From Pseudomonas mosselii (GTDB lineage: Bacteria > Pseudomonadota > Gammaproteobacteria > Pseudomonadales > Pseudomonadaceae), in NCBI RefSeq assembly GCF_005796105.1, contig NZ_VAUO01000001.1:496001-560000 (forward strand): a stretch of DNA of 64,000 bases, read 5' to 3'. Below, one piece after another: positions 37,195-45,910 of this stretch. Positions within the stretch are counted from its first letter, which is position 1; the number at the start of each line of letters is the position of its first letter. A program made the position numbers and the translations under genes. The notes below the pieces were generated by a model, which saw only the letters and a program-made list of their open reading frames with translations, did not search any database and was not told the DNA's origin.

Positions 37195-37587
37195 ATGGTG
37201 CTGTCAGCTGCGCTACCAGAGATTTCAATCGATGAATTCAGGGCCCGGTATCCACGGTTGTTCTCTGATCCTGGTGTGGACGATATCTACTGCAGTCGAG
37301 GATGGAGAGGGATTCTCTTGGCGCTGTGCGACACGCTGCAGGAGCACTCGGATCGGCATCCAGGCATGGTGCCGGTGACGATTGTGCAGATCAAGTCCAA
37401 ATTCGGCGAGCTCCATTTCTTCTACGACGGGGGCGATGACTACTGCTATGGTGCGGTGAGTATTGCTGCTCAGCTGTCTCTGCGAACCTGTGAGGATTGT
37501 GGAGCGCCGGGTAGGCAAGTGCCCGGTAGGTGGGTTCGTACCTTGTGTCCCGTGCACGATGGAAGTGGTTCGAAAACAGTGGTGTAG
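37195..37587 (+). CDS. Small protein with C-terminal zinc ribbon
   Basis: A 130-residue protein of a type often seen in phages and islands, with SKFGELHFFYDGGDDYCYGAV in the middle. A C-terminal zinc ribbon follows, CEDCGAPG ... CPVHD. Function is unknown. The ATG at 37195 has AGGTGAG ahead; a GTG three codons upstream is possible. It ends before a short noncoding stretch that carries a fragment similar to the dispersed repeat start. Confidence 0.6.
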   Translation: MVLSAALPEISIDEFRARYPRLFSDPGVDDIYCSRGWRGILLALCDTLQEHSDRHPGMVPVTIVQIKSKFGELHFFYDGGDDYCYGAVSIAAQLSLRTCEDCGAPGRQVPGRWVRTLCPVHDGSGSKTVV

Positions 37588-37732
37588 GCTGGCACATCGT
37601 TTTTGAGAGTGCCGCTTCGCGGAGTTACTCACTAAATCCAAATTTCAAAAAAGTGGCTTCAGGTCGGAGCTGCTTGCGGTCTCCCTTTGCCTATCGCCAG
37701 GCTTTGGGTGTTTTCTTGACAGGAGTTATATC

Positions 37733-38287
37733 GTGGCAATCGCTGATTACATCAAGGTTTCGGGAAAACTCGAGGACATTCGAGTTTTTGAGCATAAAGA
37801 AGGAAGCGTTCGGGTAATCATGAAGATGGATGGTGTTCTCATTCCAAACACTGACATCCCGATCAAGCTCTACGAAGAGATCGAAGCGGGTAAGCACTAC
37901 GATTTTTATTGTGTTTACAAAAAGTCTAGGAACAAGTTAAAAAATACTGGCGTGGTCTATGCGTTCAAAGAGGAAGGCGGACGAATTCGCAGTCTCACCA
38001 AGCTTCGTCTGGCGACTCCTGTGTATATGATGTTTTACGGAGCGATCTGGTTCGCTGTGGCGTATGTGGCTGTATTTGTTCTTGCGCTCCTGCCCGTTTT
38101 GGCGCATCACCGACAGTCAGAAGTTATATCGATTCTGCACAGCTATTCAATGCTCGGCGGTGCAGTGCCTGCGTTGTTCTTTGCCTGGTGCATCATAAAC
38201 TTCTGGCGCAAGTCCGGAAATCTAGAATCTTGGCCGAGTGTTGCGCCAAGTGTCGTAATCGAGCGGTTTAGCAAGCTCCATAAGTAA
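37733..38287 (+). CDS. Membrane protein with two predicted helices
   Basis: A 184-residue protein. The first ~95 residues form a soluble beta-rich domain (VRVIMKMDGVLIPNTDIPIK), followed by two hydrophobic helices (about 97-122 and 136-158) and a basic tail. Start is GTG at 37733 after ACAGGAG. No family is recognised. Repeat copy 2 begins 23 bp after the stop. Confidence 0.55.
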   Translation: MAIADYIKVSGKLEDIRVFEHKEGSVRVIMKMDGVLIPNTDIPIKLYEEIEAGKHYDFYCVYKKSRNKLKNTGVVYAFKEEGGRIRSLTKLRLATPVYMMFYGAIWFAVAYVAVFVLALLPVLAHHRQSEVISILHSYSMLGGAVPALFFAWCIINFWRKSGNLESWPSVAPSVVIERFSKLHK

Positions 38288-38309
38288 TAAATTCCTAGGG
38301 GCTGAAGTC

Positions 38310-38428
38310 TGGGCGTGCCGCTCCGCGGACAGGCTGTCGTAAACCGAGCCCTGCTTTTGCAGGTCTCGGCCCTCCGGGCTTCCATCCTGCACGCCTTCGG
38401 CCGGAGCGGCCTGCGCGCTCCGCTTGCC
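38310..38428. repeat. Dispersed structured repeat, copy 2
   Basis: The best-formed copy. GGCGTGC (38312-38318) pairs with GCACGCC (38389-38395). Inside, CCGAG (38344-38348) pairs with CTCGG (38365-38369), itself enclosing CTGC-TTTT-GCAG. CCGC/GCGG and GGCC/GGCC small stems flank. No coding sense is visible on either strand. Confidence 0.75.
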
Positions 38429-38938
38429 GCATACGTTCGGGCTCATAGTCCTAATCTTCGTTGGCAACCTTGGTGCTGCCGCAGCCCCGTCCTTATCTGA
38501 GGTTCAAGCACTGGTCACGTTCGCTGTTACAGTGCTGAGAAATGGTTCTCGCAGGAGCTGAAATCGTGACCCGAGCCGCTAAGATCGCCTGCTCCAGGCT
38601 CGAAGCGAGGCTTTCTGCGGATTTATTTTCTGATTTCTAGTTCCGTGGAAGCCGTGGTTCACGAGGGATATTGCTTAGCTCAACCAGGTTATCGGGCGAA
38701 ATTTTTCGGATTTTCTCTGTGCCGTGAATCCGGGCTTTCAACAGCTGCCGAGTGTTGGTCAACGTGCTCCTTTCCTGCGTGCCCTGTCCTAGTCATTGGG
38801 GGCGGAAATGGGAAGATACAGAGTCGGCTTCACTTGCATATGTGTCACAAGGCCACCATGGCGTTTTCGATCTACGCTCCATGTTCGACTACCCAAAAGA
38901 GGTAGCGGAACGATGATTGGTCAACAGATGGAGCTGTC
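38429..38938. other. Intergenic region before the ATPase, no gene recognised
   Basis: About 510 bp without a plausible gene. A frame at 38645-38905 lacks a ribosome site and is Cys- and Ser-rich like noncoding DNA. The ATPase promoter should lie here. Confidence 0.5.
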
Positions 38939-41566
38939 ATGTCGAGCCTACAAGCGGAGTATCAGCGATTCTTGATCTACCTGGCGGGTCAGCCTGTGCA
39001 CGACGATGTGCGCCGGATGGCGAATTTGATCATGGCCAATTTGGAGAGTTTGGCCGAGGTTGGTGCTCAGAGGCGGGCACGTTCCAGTCGACTGGCACCG
39101 ATTGCGCTCCAGCATTTGGCAAACACAGTTCCACACTTGCCAGAGGCCGCTCAACCTGCGCAGGCCGATCGTGCTCACCTGCGGTTGAATCGATTGGAGG
39201 TAGGCCCGTTTCGTGGATTCATGCAGCCTGAAGTCTTTGACCTGAGCCACGACATAACGCTGGTATATGGCCCGAATGGGACGGGGAAAAGCAGCTTTTT
39301 TGAAGCTCTCGAAACCGCAATGCTTGGCTCTATCAGTGAAGCGGAGGCCAAGCGATTTGCTCATCGCTCGTACTGCGATAACGCACGGCTTCGACGCCAT
39401 GAAGTCCCACGGCTGCTTGGTTCAGTCAACGCCGGGAACATTTCCCAGATCCAGGCGAGCGAGAAAGACTATCGGTTCTGCTTCGTGGAGAAAAACCGGC
39501 TCGATGACTTCGGCCGGATAGCTGCCCGAACGCCAGGTGACCAGCGTCAGCTCATCGCGACGTTATTTGGTGTTGATCAGTTCAGCGAGTTTGTCCGTGG
39601 TTTCAACGCCACGCTTGATGAGAACCTGAGCATCGCTAGTGTCAGAGCTTTGCAGCTTGAGGGGAGGCGTAACCAGGTTGCAGCATCGCAGCAATTGATT
39701 GATACCTACGAGCAGCGTGTTGCCGGTCTAGCCCAGGAAGAAGAGGCTCTAGCCGCACGAATCCATCAGGGCAGTACCTATGAAGCATGCGTCAACTGGA
39801 TTCTGGGGACACAAGAGGCGCCGGGGCGCCTGGCATATCTCCAAGGCGTCTTAGAATCGCCTGTGCCCGCGATACATGGGTGTACAGCAGCCTCTCTGCA
39901 GGAAATGCGGAGAGAGGCCTATGAGACTTATGCGGCAAGCCAAGCCGCGCAGCAGGCACTGACTGCCCGGGCTGGTGAGGTCTCATATTCGAACCTGTAT
40001 GAAGCGCTCCTTCAGCTGGCAGATAACGCAACATCATGTCCAGCGTGTGGTACTCACCTGGATCAGGTTGCCCAAAACCCATTCGAGCGTGCACGTGCAG
40101 GGTTAGCGCAATTGGCTGAGCTCAAGGTGTTGCAGCAGCAATCAGAAACGGCAGCCAACCGCTTTAATGAGTCGTTCCGCTCCCTGTATGATGAAATGCG
40201 TCGTGCATCTGATGCCGTAGCACAGGTGTGCGCTAACGAGCTTCAAGCTGCGCAATTGCCAGAGCTTCCGCCGGCGGCTACAGGCAACTGGTTTCAACCA
40301 TGGGTGGATGCGAATGACAGGGCATGGCTGGCTCTCTTGGCGCTAGTCAATCGCGTTGAGCAGGCTGATGCCGCTACTCGTCAAATCACTGAGCAAAGGC
40401 AAACTCTGTCCCAGGAGAGGATGAGGCTTGATGGGTTCAAGACCGAGATTGAGCGATGCAAATTTCTTCGATCCCAAGCTCTCGCTGTTTTCACGCAGGC
40501 TCAGGCAACGATTGCCCAGTTCGAAGCTGACAATCAGCAACTGATCGAAGAGGTCGCCCGTGAAGCGCTGACTCTTGAACACAATAGGCGGATCAAGGCC
40601 GCCTATGATGGATACCTACCGCAACTGCAGGCCTACCTCACAGCATTGCCAGCTCAGCTTCTGCAGGGGCTAGGTGATAGCGCTCGCGATCTGTACAACC
40701 TATTCAACCGTGAGGATCCTCCACCTGCTCAAATCCATGCTCTCAGGTTGCCGCTTGCCGAGAACGGAAAAATTGAAATTGAGTTTGTAGGCCAGCCAGG
40801 TCAGCGCTTTGATGCATTGATGATTTTGAGCGAGGGTCATATCCGGTGTCTGGGCCTAGCAATACTGCTGGCCAAGAATCTGGCCGAAAACTGCCCAGTA
40901 GTGATCTTCGACGACGTCGTGAATGCCATTGATGATGAGCATCGGGATGGCATCTGGAGAACGTTTTTTGAGAGCGGTTTACTCGATGCCAAGCAGGTCA
41001 TCCTCACCTCACATGCCGAAGAGTTCCTGCATCGAATCCAGCAGGAGATTGGTGCCCAGCGAGCTGCACAGATACGTCGATACCGCTTTCTTCCTCACCA
41101 TGGTGAGCATCACCTTCGCATCGATACTGATCCACCAACCAAGAACTATGTCCTGTTGGCACAAGCCTCACTGGAGGCCGAAGAGAAGCGGGATGCGCTG
41201 CGTCACTCACGAGCAGCGATCGAGAGCCTGACTGATCGAGCATGGACGTGGTTCGGAAGGCGTCAAGATGGTCGACTTGAGTTGAAGCTAGCCGGCCCAC
41301 GAGCCAAGTGGGAGCTGAACAACAAGTGCCTGAAGCTTCGAAGTGGGTTAGGTCGGATTCAAAACCCTTCCCAGGGCGTCGAGGACATACTCTCTGGGCT
41401 TGATGCATTGCTCCGAGTGAATGGAGCATCTATTGAGTGGGGCTACCTAAACACTGGGACGCACGACTCACAGCAAGACCATGAGTTTGACCGAGCAACC
41501 GTGAGTGTAATTGTGGCTGCAGCTTCGGCAATGGATAACGGTCTTGAAGCGTTGAGGAACGGCTAG
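38939..41566 (+). CDS. SMC/Rad50-like zinc-hook ATPase, possible defence protein
   Basis: An 875-residue protein. After a ~80-residue helical N-terminal extension comes an ABC-type ATPase head with Walker A GPNGTGKS (111-118) and a long coiled coil. The zinc hook is CPACG (Cys367, Cys370). A returning coil leads to the second head half with LSEGHIRCLGLAILLA and Walker B FDDVVNAIDDEH (Asp658, Asp659), and an ILTSHAEEF switch. About 175 extra C-terminal residues include WGYLNTGTHDSQQDHEF, an LN-GTH motif seen in many standalone ATPases. It resembles RloC-, Lamassu- or PtuA-like defence ATPases in layout, but no partner nuclease is adjacent. A built-in effector would have to be the C-terminal domain. 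Confidence 0.75.
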   Translation: MSSLQAEYQRFLIYLAGQPVHDDVRRMANLIMANLESLAEVGAQRRARSSRLAPIALQHLANTVPHLPEAAQPAQADRAHLRLNRLEVGPFRGFMQPEVFDLSHDITLVYGPNGTGKSSFFEALETAMLGSISEAEAKRFAHRSYCDNARLRRHEVPRLLGSVNAGNISQIQASEKDYRFCFVEKNRLDDFGRIAARTPGDQRQLIATLFGVDQFSEFVRGFNATLDENLSIASVRALQLEGRRNQVAASQQLIDTYEQRVAGLAQEEEALAARIHQGSTYEACVNWILGTQEAPGRLAYLQGVLESPVPAIHGCTAASLQEMRREAYETYAASQAAQQALTARAGEVSYSNLYEALLQLADNATSCPACGTHLDQVAQNPFERARAGLAQLAELKVLQQQSETAANRFNESFRSLYDEMRRASDAVAQVCANELQAAQLPELPPAATGNWFQPWVDANDRAWLALLALVNRVEQADAATRQITEQRQTLSQERMRLDGFKTEIERCKFLRSQALAVFTQAQATIAQFEADNQQLIEEVAREALTLEHNRRIKAAYDGYLPQLQAYLTALPAQLLQGLGDSARDLYNLFNREDPPPAQIHALRLPLAENGKIEIEFVGQPGQRFDALMILSEGHIRCLGLAILLAKNLAENCPVVIFDDVVNAIDDEHRDGIWRTFFESGLLDAKQVILTSHAEEFLHRIQQEIGAQRAAQIRRYRFLPHHGEHHLRIDTDPPTKNYVLLAQASLEAEEKRDALRHSRAAIESLTDRAWTWFGRRQDGRLELKLAGPRAKWELNNKCLKLRSGLGRIQNPSQGVEDILSGLDALLRVNGASIEWGYLNTGTHDSQQDHEFDRATVSVIVAAASAMDNGLEALRNG

Positions 41567-41740
41567 GACAGGGGCCTGGTAGGGGCACCCTGTGGGGTGG
41601 CCCTACCGCTAGAGTGTTGGCTCAGAACAGAGGTGGTGAGAGCTCTTTAAATCCTACTTTGACTTTGATGAGTACTCAAAAACAGGATTGAGTCCCTGAG
41701 TAGGCTTTACTGACATTGTCGAGTTCGCGCTGAGCCAACG

Positions 41741-42031
41741 CTAGCACTCAGATCTCCCTTCGCTGGTCTGTGGTTCTAAATTACATGGAACTGCTAGCTC
41801 CAGTAGTTTTAAACCAAGGACGTTGGCCTGAGTGGGTGTGAATCTGAATTTCATGCCGTCGATAGTAAGGAATATATTGTCGTCTGGTTCACGCTCGATC
41901 ATTAAAAGATAGGTGCCAGAGTCGGGCGAGCAGGATTGCTCTTGCAGATGTGGGTGTGAGAAAAATGCAACGTCGAATTGGTACTCATTATTGGTATGCA
42001 GGGGGAGGAATGTGTTTAATTCAGTATTCAC
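41741..42031 (-). CDS. Small hypothetical protein
   Basis: A 96-residue acidic protein. It reads FLPLHTNNEYQFDVAFFSHPHL ahead of an RFTPTQANVLGLKLLELA segment, giving a plausible small alpha/beta fold. No domain recognised. AT-rich codon use fits the island. It lies between the ATPase and the mvaT gene. Confidence 0.4.
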   Translation of the reverse strand: MNTELNTFLPLHTNNEYQFDVAFFSHPHLQEQSCSPDSGTYLLMIEREPDDNIFLTIDGMKFRFTPTQANVLGLKLLELAVPCNLEPQTSEGRSEC

Positions 42032-42416
42032 GAGCTTTTTGGTTTCATTTTTGTGGCATAAATAATAAAACGGCTCATTCGTTGAAAACTTTAGCTCGGT
42101 GCGATTATTGTTCTGAGTCGGCGCTGCGTAATAGTGGTGGAATGTTTGAGCTGTTCATGATATTAAAATCTTGATCGCAGGCTCAAGAATCTGTTTCGCC
42201 TGGCATTGTCGCTCCCCTTGGATTTCTCGTCGTCCATGTTAGAGGTCTTGCGATCTTCTGCATTCTCACAACAGTAAAGCAAGGCGCTCACAGCCCCTAA
42301 ATACCTACCAGATGGCTACGTCCCTGCCATCGTAGCTGCACGGTAATGTTTAACTAGCTAAATGGTAAGCTTTCACTGTACTCTTAAAGCCAGATAACCC
42401 GCATAGGATCTACTCA
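42032..42416. other. AT-rich intergenic region upstream of mvaT
   Basis: About 385 bp, AT-rich, containing the mvaT promoter. No gene recognised. Confidence 0.45.
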
Positions 42417-42779
42417 ATGTCACGTCTTGCCGAATACCGTCGTCTTGAACAGCAGCTCGCAGCTCAGCTTGCGGAGCTCGAAGCCCTCAAGGGCGACGAT
42501 GGCCTCAAGAAAGAAATGGAGTTTGAGAACAAGCTGCGCACTCTTCTAGGCGAGTATGGCTTCAGCTTGCGGGACGTCATTAACATTCTTGATCCGAAGG
42601 CAAACAGCCGTCAGGCTGCAGCTCCTGAGCCTGCAAGCACTCGCAAACCACGCGAGGTCAAGACGTATAAGAACCCGCACACTGGTGAAGTGATTCAGAC
42701 CAAAGGTGGCAATCACACTGTACTGAAATCTTGGAAGAGTGAGCACGGCGCAGAAACTGTAGAGAGCTGGCGTCAGTAA
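42417..42779 (+). CDS. MvaT-family H-NS-like xenogeneic silencer
   Basis: A 120-residue protein with an N-terminal coiled-coil oligomerisation region and the C-terminal DNA-binding motif KTYKNPHTGEVIQTKGGNHTVLKSWK typical of MvaT/MvaU/Pmr, which insert an AT-pincer loop into AT-rich DNA. It is likely an island-borne paralogue of the core MvaT proteins. It could silence the surrounding AT-rich cargo, or buffer the host silencers as plasmid Pmr does. A strong terminator follows. Confidence 0.85.
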   Translation: MSRLAEYRRLEQQLAAQLAELEALKGDDGLKKEMEFENKLRTLLGEYGFSLRDVINILDPKANSRQAAAPEPASTRKPREVKTYKNPHTGEVIQTKGGNHTVLKSWKSEHGAETVESWRQ

Positions 42780-42786
42780 GCTTATC

Positions 42787-42812
42787 AAAAGGCCTCCTTC
42801 GGGAGGCCTTTT
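42787..42812 (+). terminator. Intrinsic terminator after mvaT-like gene
   Basis: AAAAGGCCTCC-TTCG-GGAGGCCTTTT: a perfect stem with a TTCG tetraloop and a short T-tail, able to work in both directions. Confidence 0.85.
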
Positions 42813-42831
42813 CATGTGCAGCCATGGCTAC

Positions 42832-43128
42832 CTAAATAGGTTGCTCGGGGTTATCCCACCCTCTTACAAACCAACACTGCTCCAAGGGCTCAACGATGAG
42901 TACCTTGACCTTGCACTTAGGGAACATCACTTCATCAGGATTTAGCTGGTAGTTTCGAAGTCGCTCGAATCTAGCCTCAATATCACTGATGCTAACGCAG
43001 TCCGCGTAGGCAGGGTTTTCTAAAGGGGAAACTATCTGATAATCAGGATAGCCGAGCGTGTCCTGTGTCCCCAGTTGCTTGTGATGCACGGAAACGTCGA
43101 ATGTAGTGTAGGTGACAAAATATCTCAT
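42832..43128 (-). CDS. Small hypothetical protein
   Basis: A 98-residue soluble protein (MRYFVTYTTFDVSVHHKQ ...) with a C-terminal CWFVRGWDNPEQP. No domain known to me. It converges on mvaT and shares its bidirectional terminator. Confidence 0.5.
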   Translation of the reverse strand: MRYFVTYTTFDVSVHHKQLGTQDTLGYPDYQIVSPLENPAYADCVSISDIEARFERLRNYQLNPDEVMFPKCKVKVLIVEPLEQCWFVRGWDNPEQPI

Positions 43129-43758
43129 AATGCCTTGATGCTGAAAGCTGGTTGTTCACATTTTTAAGTAGCCTGCCAGATCCGTCAAGGCGCAATTGCA
43201 ATTGCACTGTATTTGATGTCACTCTGACGTATAGATCAAATTTTTAAGCATATTGATTTAACTAATAGTACATTTGTTAATTAACTTATGGTTTATGGCG
43301 CTGGGCGAGTGAGGCTTAGCGAAAGGCATTGCAGGCCATCTGCTAAGCACGCTCATTTGCTAGTGGCTTGTCAGCGGTGAGGCTCGAAGGTGCTGAGTGC
43401 GAACTCTGCGATCGTCCTGCGACTGAAAAAAATGGTGCTCGGCCCGCTTTGTGATGATTTCTATGCTGAATCTGTCGATGGCTATTCAAAGTGTGACTAG
43501 CGTCTGTAGGTATGCGTAACAGTCAGAGGAGAGATGAATTCTGTGATGTTATCTGCGGGCCGGGATACTAGATTGGGTAGCCGCCACGCTGCAGATATCG
43601 AATGCTGGGTCTTTTTGTCCAAGTCTCGGGTTCGAAGGTGTGGCTGATGCTTTGGTTCGCATATGTCCTGCTCTGGAATGGGCTTAAGCATGGCACTGTT
43701 GAAAGGGATCAACCCCAAGGTATGGATTGATCTAGGAGGCGGCAGTGTTGGCTCATTC

Positions 43759-43873
43759 TGGCGTGCCGCTGCTAGCAGCAAGGCTGTCGTGAACCGAGCA
43801 ACTTTGTGTCTCGGCCCCGGGTGGGCTTCCACCCTGCACGCCACCGGCCATAGGTATGCGCGCTCTGCTTGCC
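43759..43873. repeat. Dispersed structured repeat, copy 3
   Basis: GGCGTGC (43760-43766) pairs with GCACGCC (43836-43842); CCGAG (43794-43798) with CTCGG (43810-43814). Where copy 2 has CCGC-TCC-GCGG, this one has GCTGC-TA-GCAGC, a different sequence with the same pairing. GGGTGG/CCACCC forms a further stem. Confidence 0.7.
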
Positions 43874-44038
43874 ATCGCACGGGTGAATCCGTCCATGCTA
43901 ACTGCATGCGATGCACCAAAAGCTCACATCGACCAAGCCGTACGCTCGTAATGAGGGCAGTCAGCGTCATCACCCCTTCGAAAATGTAACCTCCTGTGCA
44001 GTGAATGCAGCTTGGCATATCCCTTGCTATGCCTAAGA

Positions 44039-44064
44039 AAACCGAACGAATGTTCGTGCGGTTT
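44039..44064. promoter_or_regulatory. Candidate TetR-type operator before the P450 operon
   Basis: AAACCGAACGAA-TG-TTCGTGCGGTTT is a 12-bp inverted repeat with a single mismatch, 65 bp before the reductase start. Size and symmetry fit a TetR-family operator, and a TetR gene lies at 48943. The link is inferred. Confidence 0.45.
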
Positions 44065-44128
44065 CAGCAGGTCAGGTTCAACGAAATCGGGGCGCTATCG
44101 AGGCCCGAGGTTCAAGGGGAGAAGGTAG

Positions 44129-45424
44129 ATGACAGCGTGTTTCCCAACCGTAGCCATCGTAGGAAGTGGGCCCTCAGGCTGCTACGTGGCCCAATTTCTT
44201 CAAAAAAAATGGGCAGGAGCACAGATCACTATTTTTGAGGCCCTACCAGTTCCTTACGGACTCATTCGGTATGGGGTGGCTGCTGATCACCAGGGATCTA
44301 AAGCGGTCATTCAGCAGTTCGAGCGTATGTTCGAGAAGGGTGGTGTCGAGTTCAGGGGGAATGTGAGCATCGGGCGGGACATTTCCTATGCGAAGCTGAC
44401 CGAGTCATTCGATATCGTCGTCTTGGCAACCGGCCTGAACAACGACGCAACGTTGGATATTCCAGTGCATCCCCAGGCGCCAGTTGTAGGTGCGGGAAGC
44501 GTGCTCAAGGCTCTAAACGGGCATCCAAGAGCTAGCCTACCTAAGCTAGTCGACGGCACCATTCGGAAACTCGGAAGAAATGTCGCAGTTATTGGAAGTG
44601 GGAACGTTGCAATTGATGTTCTTCGGATGGTCGCGAAATCGGATGACGAGCTCGCGGGTTCAGATATCGCCGATGAAATTAGGATTGCTCTGGGCACGGA
44701 AGAAGTTAACTCCTTAACACTCATCAGCAGGTCGAGTGCTTCCGACGCTAAATGTGATGAATCAATGATGGCCGAATTGCTCAGCTTGCCTGGGGTTGCC
44801 ATTCGTGCTCAGGGGATTAATGAGGATGATCAAGGCCCAATAGCACAGCTACTTAAGTTGGCATCTGGGAGAGAAATAAGTCTGGGCTTCTCTCGTTTGT
44901 TTGTAAACTTTATGTTCAATGCGGTTCCTGTGGAAGTCGAGGAGGAACGTGGTTTAGCAAAAGTCTCGCTTGTCGATCGACTGACCGGACTTCGAGCCGA
45001 AATGATGTTTGACACAGTGGTGACAGCCATTGGTTTTAATAATGAGAATGCACGTCAGTCTATTGTCCCATCTGAAGACCTAGCAGGCGACGGAGTTTAT
45101 CGTGTGGGTTGGCTTAGACGAGGCCCTAAAGGTACCGTGGCTGAAAACCGAAAAGATGCTAAAGCCGTATCAGATCAGATTGTTTCTGATTATGAGGCTG
45201 GCATTGTGCAAGCTAGAAAACTTGGTTTGATTTCTATCGTTCATGAATTACCTATCGGTGTGGTAAATCATGAAGGGTGGCTTCGTATAGATCGGCATGA
45301 GCGGGCCTGTGCTAAGCCAACACGGTGTCGCGAGAAAGTCACTGAGATTAGAGCAATGCTAAAAATTGCCCAGAGTGGTGATGATATTAAAGTCATCGCT
45401 GCGTCAGAAGAGTTGGTTGACTGA
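44129..45424 (+). CDS. Adrenodoxin-reductase-like NADPH flavodoxin/ferredoxin reductase
   Basis: A 431-residue FAD enzyme. The FAD motif GSGPSGCY is near residue 12, followed by PVPYGLIRYGVAADH; NADPH-binding GSGNVAIDVLRM lies mid-protein; and RRGPKGTVAENR is the C-terminal family signature. These are all hallmarks of FprA/adrenodoxin reductase. It should pass electrons from NADPH to the flavodoxin encoded 27 bp downstream, and on to the P450. Start ATG follows GGGAGAAGG. Confidence 0.85.
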   Translation: MTACFPTVAIVGSGPSGCYVAQFLQKKWAGAQITIFEALPVPYGLIRYGVAADHQGSKAVIQQFERMFEKGGVEFRGNVSIGRDISYAKLTESFDIVVLATGLNNDATLDIPVHPQAPVVGAGSVLKALNGHPRASLPKLVDGTIRKLGRNVAVIGSGNVAIDVLRMVAKSDDELAGSDIADEIRIALGTEEVNSLTLISRSSASDAKCDESMMAELLSLPGVAIRAQGINEDDQGPIAQLLKLASGREISLGFSRLFVNFMFNAVPVEVEEERGLAKVSLVDRLTGLRAEMMFDTVVTAIGFNNENARQSIVPSEDLAGDGVYRVGWLRRGPKGTVAENRKDAKAVSDQIVSDYEAGIVQARKLGLISIVHELPIGVVNHEGWLRIDRHERACAKPTRCREKVTEIRAMLKIAQSGDDIKVIAASEELVD

Positions 45425-45451
45425 TTCAGTTTGATCCTGAGAGGTAAAGAT

Positions 45452-45892
45452 ATGTCGAATATTTTGATTGCTTTCGGTACTGAAAGTGGAAATGCCGAAA
45501 TGGCAGCAGATGATATTGCGTCGTCTCTGAATTCGCGTGGTGCGATAGCCGTTGTTAAATCCATGGAGGACATTTCTCCCGGTGATCTGCTCGCGGTGGA
45601 ACAATTGGTAGTTGTGACCTCTACCTACGGTGAAGGAGAGCTTCCTGAAACGACAGCACCTTTTTATGCGGATCTAGTAGAGGTACAGCCTGATTTGAGC
45701 GATGTTGCGTTCTATGCCTTTGGTTTGGGTGATAGCACCTACTCCAGGTTCAATAATGCGATTGATATCGTGGCCGCAAAGCTAATCGACCTAGGAGCCA
45801 GTCAAGTAGGTGAGACGGGGCGGCATGACGCGGCGAGTGGAAAATCGGTCACATCCGTAGCGCAAGCCTGGGTCGACAAAGTCTTTAACTGA
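45452..45892 (+). CDS. Flavodoxin, P450 redox partner
   Basis: A 146-residue flavodoxin with the FMN phosphate loop GTESGNAEMAA and the later STYGEGELPE and GLGDSTYSRF loops that flank the isoalloxazine. It lies between the reductase and P450 genes, like cindoxin in the 1,8-cineole P450cin system. It most likely shuttles electrons from the upstream reductase to the P450. Start at 45452 follows GAGAGG. Confidence 0.9.
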   Translation: MSNILIAFGTESGNAEMAADDIASSLNSRGAIAVVKSMEDISPGDLLAVEQLVVVTSTYGEGELPETTAPFYADLVEVQPDLSDVAFYAFGLGDSTYSRFNNAIDIVAAKLIDLGASQVGETGRHDAASGKSVTSVAQAWVDKVFN

Positions 45893-45910
45893 CAGTGGTT
45901 GGAAAGAAAC

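Larger units (their letters stand above)
43129..44128. other. One-kilobase noncoding region with an AT-rich tract
   Basis: No credible gene; the frames at 43497-44018 and 43663-43989 are shadows of the repeat. Bases 43190-43290 are extremely AT-rich, the type of DNA bound by MvaT. Repeat copy 3 (43759-43873) and a near-perfect palindrome (44039-44064) lie inside. The promoter of the P450 operon must be here. Confidence 0.6.

Noticed and set aside
37606..37626. GTGCCGCTTCGCGGA resembling the start of the dispersed repeat
   Set aside because: Only about 15 bp match and none of the other conserved blocks follow, so it is at best a fragment.
43497..44018. Long open frames on both strands over repeat copy 3
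   Set aside because: They lie on top of the structured repeat, have noncoding-like composition and no ribosome sites.
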